From Stygiobacter sp043807765 (lineage in GTDB: Bacteria; Bacteroidota; Ignavibacteria; Ignavibacteriales; Melioribacteraceae): DNA of 64,000 nt. Shown here piece by piece: positions 1-8,442 of the stretch. Within the stretch, counting starts at the first letter, position 1; each line of letters opens with the position of its first letter. Under the pieces are notes generated by a model that was given only the letters and a program-made list of their open reading frames with translations, made no database searches and was not told where the DNA came from. Made by a program: the position numbers and the translations under genes. The stretch spans positions 54,454 to 118,453 of the forward strand of contig JAZDFQ010000109.1 of assembly GCA_043807765.1 (NCBI GenBank). Direction: 5' to 3'.

Positions 1-181
1 GAAAGCCCCCTAGCAGTAAAATTGTAGGATTTAATCCTTCCCCAGCAGCAGAGAAAAATGTTCCGAAGACTTTACAGCCTCCGCTAACAAAATATAGCGG
101 CGCCATCGAAGCTGGAGATTTTGAGTATGTATTTGGATCATCTTGCGTAACCGGATCGAATAGTTTTTTGTTCTCAGTCAT
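1..181 (-). CDS. N-terminal 60 residues of an alpha/beta-hydrolase-like protein, cut by the window edge
   Basis: An open frame reads from an ATG at 179-181 leftwards to the window edge without a stop. The product begins MTENKKLFDPVTQDDPN and continues into a segment ending in NPTILLLGGF. A hydrophobic strand followed by a GGF/HGF turn is how many alpha/beta hydrolases form the oxyanion region, so this family is my best guess. The catalytic serine, acid and histidine would lie outside the window. The divergent neighbour is proS, with about 265 bases between them. The family call rests on one short motif; the reading frame itself is more certain. Confidence 0.5.
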   Translation of the reverse strand, partial: MTENKKLFDPVTQDDPNTYSKSPASMAPLYFVSGGCKVFGTFFSAAGEGLNPTILLLGGF

Positions 182-270
182 TAAAATCCATTTTGTTTTG
201 TTTCAAAAATAAGCAAAATAGAAGAGCTATTTATTAAATGGCTTCGTTTCCAATTAGAGCCCTCATTTCT

Positions 271-278
271 TATCTTTG
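271..278 (+). promoter_or_regulatory. Candidate Bacteroidetes-type promoter -7 element for proS
   Basis: The octamer TATCTTTG fits the TAnnTTTG consensus exactly. No good TTG is seen 17-23 bases upstream. Transcription from here would give proS a leader of about 160 bases that contains the palindromic repeats at 298-407. Confidence 0.45.
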
Positions 279-297
279 CACCGCTTAAGCTAAACTT

Positions 298-407
298 ATG
301 TAAGTCACACTGAGCGGAGTCGAAGTGTGACTAATTGAAATTCCAGATGCTTCGACTCTATGGAGTTTATCCCGATACTTATCGGGACTCGGCATGACTA
401 AAACATA
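298..407. repeat. Palindromic word-repeat element in the proS leader
   Basis: There are two hairpins. The first has arms AGTCACAC (303-310) and GTGTGACT (325-332) around a TGAGCGGAGTCGAA loop. The second has arms TCCCGATA (370-377) and TATCGGGA (380-387). The GTCA..TGAGCG..TCGAA words recur in inverted order around 346-408 (TTCGACTC and GGCATGAC). Related words occur at 13983-14072 and 60632-60693, so this belongs to a dispersed repeat class. Confidence 0.6.
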
Positions 408-447
408 ATTTTGTTTAGTCCGAACTTAAATCAACAAAAAGAATATT

Positions 448-2133
448 ATGAGAGTAAGTAAGTCTTTTATACCAACTCTGAAGGAAGTCCCTTCAGAAGC
501 AGTAATTCCAAGCCATATTTTAATGATACGCGCGGGACTTGTACGCCAGCTTTCTGCCGGAATTTATTCTTGGCTTCCGCTTGGATACAATGTTCTAAGA
601 AAAGTTATGGAAATCATCCGCGAAGAGATGAATGCTATAGGCGGACAAGAATTTCACTTTCCGGGATTGAATCCAAAAGAAATTTGGGAACAAACCGGTC
701 GTGTTGAAGCCTTTGGCGATATTCTTTTTCAGATTAAAAACCGCGATTACGTATTAGCTCCTACACACGAAGAAATTGTTGCTTACCACGCAAAAGGCGC
801 TGTGGTATCATATAAAGATATGCCCCAGATCTGGTATCAGATTCAAACCAAATTTAGAAACGAACCCCGTCCTAGAAGCGGTGTAATACGCGGAAGACAA
901 TTTATTATGAAAGATGCCTACACACTCGACCGCGACACAGCCGGATTAGATGTTGGTTACGCTTTGCACGATAAAGCTTACCGCGCAATTTTTGATAGAT
1001 GCGGATTAAAATATTTTGTTGTGGGTGCATCCAGCGGTGCAATGGGCGGTAGCAAAAGCGAAGAATTTATGGTTAAGAGCGATGCCGGAGAAGACACTGT
1101 TGCCTATTGTGAGAAATGTGGTTATGCCGCCAATGCAGAAGTTGCTCAATCAGTAACTGAATCAGCCAAACATCACGAAGAAAGTAAGGCGATTTATGAA
1201 ATTTCAACGCCTAATGTTAAATCGATAGATGAACTTTGCGAGTTCTTAAAAATTCATGAACATGAAACCGCAAAGAGTCGTGTTTATATGCATGAGGATA
1301 AACCGGTACTTGTTCTTATGCTTGGCAACGATGAAGTAAACGAAACTAAACTTGGAAGCGTACTCGGCGGAACAGTTCGCCCATGTCATCCCGAAGAATT
1401 AAAGGAAATTTCCGGTGCTGATGCCGGCTCAATAGGACCAATAGGATTTAAGCATAGAATAATTGCAGATAATCTTTTAAAAGATGCCAACAACATGTTC
1501 AGCGGCGCTAACAAGAATGATTATCACATTGGCGGATTAGATTTAACCCGCGATGTACCGGGTTTAGAATATTTTGATCTGCGCACCGCTGAAAGCGGTG
1601 AAAAATGTATCCGCTGCGGTTCTACTTTGGAAGTATTCAAAGCGATAGAACTTGGTCACATTTTCAAGCTCGGCACAAAATACTCTGAAGCTCTTGGCGT
1701 TCTCTTCTTAGATGAAAATGGAAAAGAAAAACCGATTGTTATGGGAAGCTACGGAATTGGCGTTGAAAGAATTCTTGCTTGCTTTATCGAGCAGAACTAT
1801 GATGAAAAAGGATTGCTCTGGAAAGAACCTCTTGCACCGTTTGATGTTCATCTGATTGGATTGAATATGAAGAGCGCATTGGTTTCCGAAACTGCTGAAA
1901 AGATTTATAAGCAATTAACTGATGAAGGTTACGAAGTTTTATTTGACGACAGACTTGACGGCAGCGCCGGTGTTAAGTTTAACGATGCCGATTTACTCGG
2001 AATGCCGATACAAATTATTTGCGGTGAGAAAAATCTTAAAGAAGGAAAAATCGAATTAAAGAATAGACGTTCCGGCGAAAAGAAAATTGTAGAGCTGGAT
2101 AAACTGCTCGACTCACTTCAAGAGCCGGTTTAA
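448..2133 (+). CDS. proS: Prolyl-tRNA synthetase (bacterial type)
   Basis: Charges tRNA-Pro with proline in the cytoplasm. The 561 residues are normal for the long bacterial type. The class II core shows LAPTHEE near residues 103-109, the motif 2 arginines around 137-150 (FRNEPRPRSG, then RGRQF) and motif 3 MGSYGIGVER from 432. Residues of roughly 220-400 form the inserted YbaK-like editing domain, which removes mischarged alanine in this family. The C-terminal 95 residues are the anticodon-binding domain. A separate YbaK-type deacylase is encoded at 8529-8993, so both classical proofreading activities lie in this window. The gene follows a repeat-rich leader with a TAnnTTTG promoter. Confidence 0.97.
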   Translation: MRVSKSFIPTLKEVPSEAVIPSHILMIRAGLVRQLSAGIYSWLPLGYNVLRKVMEIIREEMNAIGGQEFHFPGLNPKEIWEQTGRVEAFGDILFQIKNRDYVLAPTHEEIVAYHAKGAVVSYKDMPQIWYQIQTKFRNEPRPRSGVIRGRQFIMKDAYTLDRDTAGLDVGYALHDKAYRAIFDRCGLKYFVVGASSGAMGGSKSEEFMVKSDAGEDTVAYCEKCGYAANAEVAQSVTESAKHHEESKAIYEISTPNVKSIDELCEFLKIHEHETAKSRVYMHEDKPVLVLMLGNDEVNETKLGSVLGGTVRPCHPEELKEISGADAGSIGPIGFKHRIIADNLLKDANNMFSGANKNDYHIGGLDLTRDVPGLEYFDLRTAESGEKCIRCGSTLEVFKAIELGHIFKLGTKYSEALGVLFLDENGKEKPIVMGSYGIGVERILACFIEQNYDEKGLLWKEPLAPFDVHLIGLNMKSALVSETAEKIYKQLTDEGYEVLFDDRLDGSAGVKFNDADLLGMPIQIICGEKNLKEGKIELKNRRSGEKKIVELDKLLDSLQEPV

Positions 2134-2135
2134 GG

Positions 2136-2226
2136 AAAGTAGCTGAGTACCTAAGTGCCATAGTCCCTAAGAAAAGATTAAAAATTTCAAACTCAGGCAC
2201 TTAGGCACTCTGGAGCTTAGGAACTT
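2136..2226. repeat. Imperfect inverted repeat of CTAAGTGCC-type words
   Basis: The gap between proS and rsmI consists almost wholly of two complementary arms. The left arm, about 2147-2171, contains ACCTAAGTGCC and CCCTAAG; the right arm, about 2192-2226, contains GGCACTTAGGCAC and CTTAGGAACTT. It may fold into a long hairpin after proS. No T-tract follows, so a terminator role is uncertain. Confidence 0.55.
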
Positions 2227-2231
2227 AACCA

Positions 2232-2906
2232 ATGAATTCCAAACTTTACATCGTTTCAACACCTATTGGCAACTACGAAGACATCACTCTGCGCGCATTA
2301 ACCATTCTTAAAGAAGTGGATTTTATAATATGCGAGGAATTCAAAGAAGCGCGCCGCCTTCTCTGCCAATACAACATCGAAAAAGAATTGCTTTCCTTAA
2401 ACGAACACAACGAGGAAGAATCTTCCCGCGAAGTTTTAAGGAAAATTAAAGAAGGAAAATCCGCCGCGCTAATTTCCGATTGCGGAACGCCTTTGTTTTC
2501 CGATCCCGGAACACAGCTTGTTCAAATGTGCATTGATGCTAAGATTAATGTCGTCCCGGTTCCCGGTGCCAGCTCAATTATGTCCGCACTTGTAGGCGCC
2601 GGATTCAAACTTGATAAATTTTACTTTGCCGGATGGCTATCGCCTAAAAGTGAAATTAGAAAGAAAGAATTGCTGCGTTTGAAAAATGTAAAAGAAATTA
2701 TTGTGTTAATGGAAACACCTTACCGATTAAAGGCTCTTCTTTCCGACATCGCCAAAACTTTTAGTGATAAAGTAAATATTGTAGTCGCCTTCGATCTCAC
2801 TCTTCCGAATGAACAATTTCTTAGAGGAACAGCAGGACAAATTCTGAAAATTGCAGAGGAGAAAAATCTTAAGGGTGAGTTTGTTTTGTTAATTAACAAC
2901 AAATAG
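2232..2906 (+). CDS. rsmI: 16S rRNA (cytidine(1402)-2'-O)-methyltransferase
   Basis: Methylates the 2'-hydroxyl of C1402 in the decoding centre of 16S rRNA, using S-adenosylmethionine. The tetrapyrrole methylase fold is visible in STPIGNYEDITLRAL (from residue 9), SDCGTPLFSDPG (about 82-93) and VPVPGASS (about 113-120). At 224 residues it is shorter than the E. coli enzyme of about 286, lacking most of the C-terminal extension; shorter versions are common in this bacterial group. It may be co-transcribed with the DUF1569 gene that starts 10 bases after its stop. Confidence 0.9.
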   Translation: MNSKLYIVSTPIGNYEDITLRALTILKEVDFIICEEFKEARRLLCQYNIEKELLSLNEHNEEESSREVLRKIKEGKSAALISDCGTPLFSDPGTQLVQMCIDAKINVVPVPGASSIMSALVGAGFKLDKFYFAGWLSPKSEIRKKELLRLKNVKEIIVLMETPYRLKALLSDIAKTFSDKVNIVVAFDLTLPNEQFLRGTAGQILKIAEEKNLKGEFVLLINNK

Positions 2907-2916
2907 AAAGGGCAAC

Positions 2917-3366
2917 ATGAAAACTCTTTTTCAAAAAGAAGTTGTTGATGAAATTGTAGACAGAATCAATAAACTTACTCCTCAAACACAAAGAGTTTGG
3001 GGAAAGATGGGCGTTGAACAAATGCTTGCTCATTGTTCCGTAGGAATGAAAACCGCTACCGGAGAGACGGTTCTTAAGTCCGGGCTGTTTCTGCGGTTAA
3101 TCGGTTCATTATTGAAATCTCAAACTACAAACGATAAACCATTTAGAAAAAGTAGTCCAACTCATCCCGGTTTTATTATTGGAAACACTGAATCATTCGA
3201 AAAGGAAAAACTACATTTGTTAGAACTGATACAAAAATTCTATGCCGGCGGAGAAACAAAATGCACAGCAAATCCGCACACGTTTTTCGGGAAGTTGACT
3301 CCTATTCAATGGAGTTCCCTAATGTATAAGCATTTGGATCACCACCTTCAGCAGTTTGGAGTGTAG
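2917..3366 (+). CDS. DUF1569 family protein (DinB-like four-helix fold)
   Basis: The 149-residue product matches the DUF1569 pattern: an N-terminal helix, WGKMGVEQMLAHCSVGM with a conserved histidine (about 38-40), HPGF in the middle, and a C-terminal KHLDHHLQQFGV with further histidines. These histidines resemble the metal-binding set of DinB/YfiT-like proteins. Function is unknown; a metal-dependent, possibly thiol-linked transferase role is only an analogy. It follows rsmI by 10 bases, with a GGGCAAC stretch before the ATG. The downstream GIY-YIG gene begins at its end. Confidence 0.8.
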   Translation: MKTLFQKEVVDEIVDRINKLTPQTQRVWGKMGVEQMLAHCSVGMKTATGETVLKSGLFLRLIGSLLKSQTTNDKPFRKSSPTHPGFIIGNTESFEKEKLHLLELIQKFYAGGETKCTANPHTFFGKLTPIQWSSLMYKHLDHHLQQFGV

Positions 3367-3370
3367 TTCG

Positions 3371-3955
3371 GTGAGTGTGATAAAATTAGATTTCTTTGGA
3401 CCGTATGATTTTATCAGCACGAATCATGATGTTTTAAATGATTGTGAGTATTCAAGCAAACCCGGAATTTACTTGTGGGCTGTAAAAATGCCGGATTTAT
3501 CATTTAAAATAATTTATGTGGGCGAGACTAGAAGGTCATTCTATACAAGAACAAGAGAACATTTACTGAATCAATTAGGTGGACTTTATGATATACAAGA
3601 CCCCGAAAAAATGAAGTTGGGAATAAAAAATTTTGTTTGGACCGGATTATACGGAAACAGTAGGAAGGATAAGATATACGAATATATTTCTCGTTATGAC
3701 GAATTAAGTATTGCAAACATTAAATATCTTTCATTGCTCAAAATATTTGTAGCTCCTTTAGATGTTGAGGACAATTTAAGGCAAGCAATTGAAGAAAAAT
3801 TGGCCGCAAGTATTTTAGGCGATGGCGAGGCTGGTTCAATTTATCCAACAGGTATTCATTACAAAACGCATGAAATTAGAGAAGAATTAAAAGTGGAAAT
3901 TTCAACTTCTTCGGTAATACAAGGCTTACCCGAGTGTATTAAGTATAACTGTTGA
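3371..3955 (+). CDS. Small GIY-YIG-domain protein
   Basis: The product of about 194 residues carries PGIYLW near residue 31 and IYVGETRRSFYTRTREHL near 48-65, the two strands and following arginine helix of a GIY-YIG nuclease module. A glutamate later in the domain (AIEEKLAAS) could be the metal ligand. I chose GTG 3371 because GGAG at 3358-3361 precedes it by 9 bases; TTG 3356 and GTG 3377 are alternatives. It lies directly behind the DUF1569 gene. No other nuclease or DNA-binding domain is visible, so it may be a stand-alone DNA-processing protein or a host-domesticated homing-type domain. Confidence 0.7.
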   Translation: MSVIKLDFFGPYDFISTNHDVLNDCEYSSKPGIYLWAVKMPDLSFKIIYVGETRRSFYTRTREHLLNQLGGLYDIQDPEKMKLGIKNFVWTGLYGNSRKDKIYEYISRYDELSIANIKYLSLLKIFVAPLDVEDNLRQAIEEKLAASILGDGEAGSIYPTGIHYKTHEIREELKVEISTSSVIQGLPECIKYNC

Positions 3956-4037
3956 AACAGCATTCAATTTTTAGTTAAGTTTGCTGAAAAGAAACTAACC
4001 AGACAGTTTTTTGGTTATGTAAGAAAAGGAGAAAATT

Positions 4038-4583
4038 ATGTTACAAGTACAAGATGTGGACCTTACGCCGAATCCTCAAGCGCTAAAGTTTATCTTAAAC
4101 GAAAAATTGCTTACAAGAGAAACACGCAATTATAAAACCGCAGAAGAAGCTCAGAATGATCCTCTCGCAAGCGGCATTTTCGAAATAGATGGTGTTGTTT
4201 CCGTTTTCTACATGGATAAATTTATCACGATTGAAAAAGACCCAAAAGTTGCTTGGGGAAACATTCAGCGTCCGTTTGTAGAATTCATAAAGAATTTTGA
4301 TAAAGCTCAGATTCCGTCTGAAAATGATACTCAGCAGATGTCTTCTGAAGAGGAAACCGCACTTTTGAAAAAGATAAACGAGATATTAGATACACGCGTT
4401 CGTCCCGCATTAGCCGGAGACGGCGGTGGATTGGAAGTTATGGGATTAGATGGTAATACACTCAAGATTCGTTACCAGGGCGCTTGTGGAAGCTGCCCAA
4501 GCTCTATAAGAGGAACTTTAGTGGCTATCGAGAATTTGCTCCGTAGAGAGGTTAATGCTACTATTGAGGTTGTGTCGGGATAA
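4038..4583 (+). CDS. NFU-type iron-sulfur cluster carrier protein
   Basis: Transfers Fe-S clusters to target apoproteins in the cytoplasm. Residues 1 to about 90 match the Nfu N-terminal domain (LTPNPQALKF, then GVVSVFYMDKFITIEK). Residues of about 105-181 are the NifU C-terminal domain with the cluster-binding CGSCPSS motif (C150 and C153). The 181 residues are close to the size of NFU1-like proteins. AAAAGGAG precedes the ATG. No isc or suf genes are adjacent; the many Fe-S enzymes expected (for example IspG at 33.3 kb) are plausible clients. Confidence 0.92.
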   Translation: MLQVQDVDLTPNPQALKFILNEKLLTRETRNYKTAEEAQNDPLASGIFEIDGVVSVFYMDKFITIEKDPKVAWGNIQRPFVEFIKNFDKAQIPSENDTQQMSSEEETALLKKINEILDTRVRPALAGDGGGLEVMGLDGNTLKIRYQGACGSCPSSIRGTLVAIENLLRREVNATIEVVSG

Positions 4584-4595
4584 ACATCTCCAAAG

Positions 4596-4619
4596 CTGTC
4601 GCGGACCATTCCGCGACAG
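4596..4619 (+). terminator. Strong GC hairpin after nfu, possible terminator
   Basis: A perfect 10-bp stem, CTGTCGCGGA with TCCGCGACAG, closes a 4-base loop 13 bases after the nfu stop. The T-tract is weak (GCATTTG), so rho-independent action is likely but not certain. Confidence 0.6.
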
Positions 4620-4650
4620 TGCATTTGAAGCAATTATCAAAAACCAATCA

Positions 4651-5997
4651 TTATTTAATTATTATTCCTCTATCAAAGTAATATGTAACTCCAACTCTTA
4701 AATTATTTTGTATATCTATTGTTCTCCATTCACTTGGGTAGTTTGTATCATCATACGACAAATTGTAAGAAGCAGTTATTGCAATATTGTCTTCCAAGAA
4801 GTAGTTCCCGGATATACTAAATGAAGTATTTATTCCTCTTTCTTTTTCTTGTCTGTTTCTATATTCCAGCCACATTTTATGTTTTACCGAAAAAACAAAA
4901 CGGTCTGTAAGCTCACGGTCATAACCTACATCATACGTTAATAAATAGCTCTGCTTGATATCAGTATTCTTGTTTACGCTTGGACCCATTGACAAAGAGA
5001 GATTAAAAGATACTTGAGAATATAAATCCAATTGATGACTGTATTTAACATAGGGATTGCTCTTCAAGTAAAACGATTCGATTAACCACCGACTATTTTC
5101 ATATTTCGAGAAGTAGTTAAAATATTCCAGCCCAAGTTGAATGCCTACTTGAATTCCCTCATATCTCTCAAATCTTATTTCGTTTGGAATTTCTCTTATA
5201 TATGAATTTCCATATTGGTTTAAACCATCCAACGAAACTCCGTCTGCAGAAAGCGCATTACCAATTCTTTCCCACAAATATTTGTCGCTTCTATCATGAG
5301 TCGCTGAAAGGTAGCCCGCATTTGAAAACTCTTTCGCTACTTTTTGTATTGTACTTTGCTTTAGATCTTGATTAAGAGCGTTGATCTGCTTAAGTCTTTC
5401 TTGTAATCTTAACGCTGATACGACCGGTGTAACCACTCTAATTTTACCCCATCCAATTCCAGCGAAACAGTTGAAATCCTGCTGTTTCTCCCCACTCTGG
5501 TATGCATCTTTATAATTCTCTTCATCTAAGTGGACTCCAGCTAACGTTCCTAACGAATAGTAATAACTACTTTCCTCAAAATGATTGTAATAGTCCATAA
5601 TAGATATGAGATTTAAACCATACCTTGATCTTTTTTCTCTATCAGCAGTGTAATTATTATTCCCATCATTTACATGATATTCATTATTATAACTTCCATA
5701 TACTCTACCAAGAATATCCAGCTTGCTCTCATCTGTTTGTTTCATATAAGAATAACCGGGGGACAGTGAAAGGTCGCCTCTGTACTGATATCTGTTAGGG
5801 TTGTAATCATTTTTAGAAATTGTTTTGTGAGAATAAAAAGTAAACTCTGACCCAAGCCATAGCGAATGAGTGCTAATATCCGGCAACTTGTAATCTGAAA
5901 ACACAGAAGGATCGGTATTGCCAAGCCCAACGGTTTGAGCGTTGATGTTAATTGTAAAAAGAATAATGAGTGAGAAAAAATAAATAATCTGTTTCAT
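4651..5997 (-). CDS. Secreted protein, probable outer-membrane beta-barrel, unknown function
   Basis: The 448 residues begin with a clear Sec signal peptide (MKQIIYFFSLIILFTININA, then QTVG). The mature part is rich in Tyr, Asn and Ser. Its second half shows alternating hydrophobic and polar residues with strand-like repeats such as QVSFNLSLSMGPS and DRFVFSVKHKMWLEYRN, as expected of an outer-membrane barrel. It ends in GVTYYFDRGIIIK. No enzymatic motif is visible. The gene stands alone on the minus strand, convergent with nfu. No close family is recognised. Confidence 0.6.
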   Translation of the reverse strand: MKQIIYFFSLIILFTININAQTVGLGNTDPSVFSDYKLPDISTHSLWLGSEFTFYSHKTISKNDYNPNRYQYRGDLSLSPGYSYMKQTDESKLDILGRVYGSYNNEYHVNDGNNNYTADREKRSRYGLNLISIMDYYNHFEESSYYYSLGTLAGVHLDEENYKDAYQSGEKQQDFNCFAGIGWGKIRVVTPVVSALRLQERLKQINALNQDLKQSTIQKVAKEFSNAGYLSATHDRSDKYLWERIGNALSADGVSLDGLNQYGNSYIREIPNEIRFERYEGIQVGIQLGLEYFNYFSKYENSRWLIESFYLKSNPYVKYSHQLDLYSQVSFNLSLSMGPSVNKNTDIKQSYLLTYDVGYDRELTDRFVFSVKHKMWLEYRNRQEKERGINTSFSISGNYFLEDNIAITASYNLSYDDTNYPSEWRTIDIQNNLRVGVTYYFDRGIIIK

Positions 5998-6307
5998 GGA
6001 GTGTTCCCCTTGTAGAATGTTAGTAGTTTAATCTGAATAATTTTTTCACTAAGTGCTCTGTATGTTTGAATAATTTTAATACAATTTATTGATACAAATA
6101 GATTTCTATTTCCGATGGTTGCTTCACAGTATGGAAAAACACTGCTACTGCTGCTTTTACTTTTTAGAGTTTAGGAGTAATTATGAAAGCGATTTAAATT
6201 GCGACCCCGGTAAACTGAAAAAAGAGCCTGTTGTTTTTTGTTCCTAATTTTTGCTGAATGCAACTAACAGAATCAGTCTTAGAAATACAAGTGAAAAAAT
6301 GTGGTAT
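5998..6307. other. Intergenic stretch without recognised features
   Basis: This AT-rich gap of about 310 bases lies upstream of the barrel-like gene and beyond the terminator of the small basic protein. I see no tRNA, open frame of note, or repeat. It should hold the promoter of the minus-strand gene at 4651-5997, but no TAnnTTTG match stood out. Confidence 0.4.
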
Positions 6308-6310
6308 AAA

Positions 6311-6335
6311 AAATCCCGCTCAAGGCGGGATTTTT
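6311..6335 (-). terminator. Rho-independent terminator of the small basic protein gene
   Basis: Stem AAATCCCGC (6311-6319) pairs with GCGGGATTT (6325-6333) around TCAAG. A-rich and T-rich flanks make it effective on either strand; it lies about 20 bases after the minus-strand stop at 6354. Confidence 0.85.
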
Positions 6336-6353
6336 CATTTACAGCAAAACTGC

Positions 6354-6515
6354 TTAGTTGATTGTATTAACCTTGCTGATGTCGTCAAGTCTAACAAATT
6401 TTTCGTGGAATTTGTAGCTTCCATTTGCTGATTTAACAGTTTTAACCACTTTCACATTAACTACAGTGGATCTTACCTTTTTCGCTTTGTCTCCAAAGGT
6501 CTGCGTTTTAGCCAT
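6354..6515 (-). CDS. Small basic protein of 53 residues, DUF4295-like
   Basis: ATG at 6513-6515 is preceded by AACGAGG, a good ribosome binding site. The product begins MAKTQTFGDKAKKVRS and continues with lysine/valine-rich text (VVNVKVVKTVKS) to a stop at 6354. Size, the MAK start, high charge and the KSxxGSYKF core resemble the short Bacteroidetes DUF4295 proteins, often found with ribosomal protein genes; the match is by eye and not certain. It has its own promoter (6541-6548) and terminator (6311-6335), so it is a real monocistronic gene despite its length. A nucleic-acid or ribosome-associated role is a guess. Confidence 0.75.
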   Translation of the reverse strand: MAKTQTFGDKAKKVRSTVVNVKVVKTVKSANGSYKFHEKFVRLDDISKVNTIN

Positions 6516-6540
6516 TATATACCTCGTTTATTTTTGTGGC

Positions 6541-6548
6541 CAAATCTA
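6541..6548 (-). promoter_or_regulatory. Candidate -7 promoter element for the 53-residue protein
   Basis: On the minus strand the octamer reads TAGATTTG, an exact TAnnTTTG match, about 25 bases before the start codon at 6515. No perfect TTG is seen at the -33 position. Confidence 0.45.
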
Positions 6549-6597
6549 TAAAAATTCGGTTAAATATGGAAATAGCCTTTTGAAATTGCTCAATAAT

Positions 6598-8442
6598 TTA
6601 TTTAAAGCCGAATTCAGCAGCATTTTTAATCATATTCAACTGCGTCGGCCACTGCCTTTCAACCCAAAGCTGGACTAAACCCGAATTTGCCGGACCGCCA
6701 TAGTTTTTCAGCCACGAAGCCGCTCGTCCATTCTCATCCAATGCATAGACTTTAGAAACTTGATTCGGATTCACACCGGCCATTGTGATGCGAAATTCTA
6801 TTAGCCCAAGTTTTCTCCCTTCTTCTGTTATATAACTTGGAATAAGTCCTTTCATTGCTTCGGTCAGTTCTCCGCCATAATCAATTCCAAAATATTTTGA
6901 AGCTTTGCGGTAATCGAGTTCAACAAGTTTTCCGCTATTATCTTTAATGTAGGCAAGTGGGTTTTCGCCAAGCAAAACAACTCTGTTGTCGCCCTTTAAG
7001 TAATCCCGCAGCAAATCAGTTTTGGTTGAATCGTTTATAACTGTTTTTGGAAAATCATTCTTAGCAAAAACAATTACGGATGGTATGTGATCTTTATTTC
7101 TTTCTTCCATAAACGATTTCAGTTTCTGTCCATCAACAAGTTCGTAACCTTCCCGAACAAAATAATCGCGGATGAATTCATCGGTCTTGTTAGAAAAGTA
7201 GTTGTAGACTTTGGACTCTTCCCAGTAAACCGCTTTTTTAACCTTCTCATTACGATCGCTGAATTCTTTCGATCCGCCGATTGCATAAAGATTTCCATCG
7301 TCCGAGCCAAAATAGACAACTCCATTATTAACAACCGGAGAGCCATGGATTCTATCGCCGGTTTTAAAATTCCAAAGCTCTTTTCCCGATTCAGCATTTA
7401 GAGCGAAAAAATTACCGCTATAATCTCCACCATAAACAACGCCAGAAGCAATTGCCATTGTTGTCCAAACCGGAGTTATAGTTTTAAATCTCCAATCTTC
7501 AACACCGGATTTGATGTTAACCGAATTAACAAAATGTCCATCCGAAGTTCCGACAATTACATTCTCTTTATAAATAGCCGGAGTAGAGATAACCCACGAG
7601 ACTTTGTGATCATATTTCCAATTCAGTTTACCGGTTTCTCTGTCAACACAGTAAAGAAATCCCTCTCGGCTTCCTACAAGCACAACATCTTTATAAACTG
7701 TAGGCGAAGAAACCAGCGCGCTTCTATCAAACAGAAATTCTTCAATGTTAATTTTAACGCCGTCGGTTTCACAAATCCATTTAGGCTTGTGGCTCTTCAA
7801 ATCAATTGCGTATAGTTTTCCGGCAAAATCGCCGAAGTACAAAACTCCATCCGCAATAGCTGGTGTGGATCTGATTCTTGATCCGGCAAAATATTTCCAC
7901 AACAACTTTCCATAGTTAGCACTAACTGCATATAAATTTCCATCACCGCTTCCGATGTAAACCACATTATCAATAACGGTTGGACTTGAGAGATAATAAT
8001 CGAATTCCCATTTGTAGAAGAGCTCTTTGCCAAGGTCAAACTTCCAAATCAGTTTTCCGTTTGAAGAATTTAGACAATAGAGAAATCCATCTTTGCTCGA
8101 AAAGAATAATCTATCGTTTACCACAGAAGGAGACGATGTAACAGCTCCCCCGGTTTTGTATTTCCAAATCTCGCTTCCGTTATTTTCATCAATGCAATAA
8201 AGATGCGAGTCTCCGCTACCGAAATAAATTTTATTCTGATAAATAGCCGGCGTTGATCTAACCGCACCTTTCGTTTCGAATATGAATTTAACTTCCGGTG
8301 AAGAAGCAACAGTTTCTTCTTGAAAGGAACTAGTGTGCTGAGGGTTTGCTAAAAAATTTATTTGCAATGTAGAACTAGATGATTGAGCGAAAGCAAAGCA
8401 TGAAACTAATAGTAGCACTAAAACAGTTAGCCGCTTGTTCAT
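6598..8442 (-). CDS. Exported PQQ-like beta-propeller repeat protein with an extra C-terminal domain
   Basis: Start taken at ATG 8442, which gives the signal peptide MNKRLTVLVLLLVSCFAFA; an upstream in-frame start would bury it. Residues of about 40-390 contain eight or so propeller blades, each with a VVYxGSxDGxLYAxxxxxGKxxWxF pattern, as in the PQQ-dependent dehydrogenase-like and BamB-like propellers. The remaining 210 residues (after YAIGGSKEF) are a separate mixed alpha/beta domain that I do not recognise; it includes PSVIVFAKNDFPKTV and RVVLLGENPLAY, which look like Rossmann-type strands. No PQQ cofactor genes are nearby, so a structural or scaffolding role is as likely as an enzymatic one. 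Confidence 0.8.
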   Translation of the reverse strand: MNKRLTVLVLLLVSCFAFAQSSSSTLQINFLANPQHTSSFQEETVASSPEVKFIFETKGAVRSTPAIYQNKIYFGSGDSHLYCIDENNGSEIWKYKTGGAVTSSPSVVNDRLFFSSKDGFLYCLNSSNGKLIWKFDLGKELFYKWEFDYYLSSPTVIDNVVYIGSGDGNLYAVSANYGKLLWKYFAGSRIRSTPAIADGVLYFGDFAGKLYAIDLKSHKPKWICETDGVKINIEEFLFDRSALVSSPTVYKDVVLVGSREGFLYCVDRETGKLNWKYDHKVSWVISTPAIYKENVIVGTSDGHFVNSVNIKSGVEDWRFKTITPVWTTMAIASGVVYGGDYSGNFFALNAESGKELWNFKTGDRIHGSPVVNNGVVYFGSDDGNLYAIGGSKEFSDRNEKVKKAVYWEESKVYNYFSNKTDEFIRDYFVREGYELVDGQKLKSFMEERNKDHIPSVIVFAKNDFPKTVINDSTKTDLLRDYLKGDNRVVLLGENPLAYIKDNSGKLVELDYRKASKYFGIDYGGELTEAMKGLIPSYITEEGRKLGLIEFRITMAGVNPNQVSKVYALDENGRAASWLKNYGGPANSGLVQLWVERQWPTQLNMIKNAAEFGFK

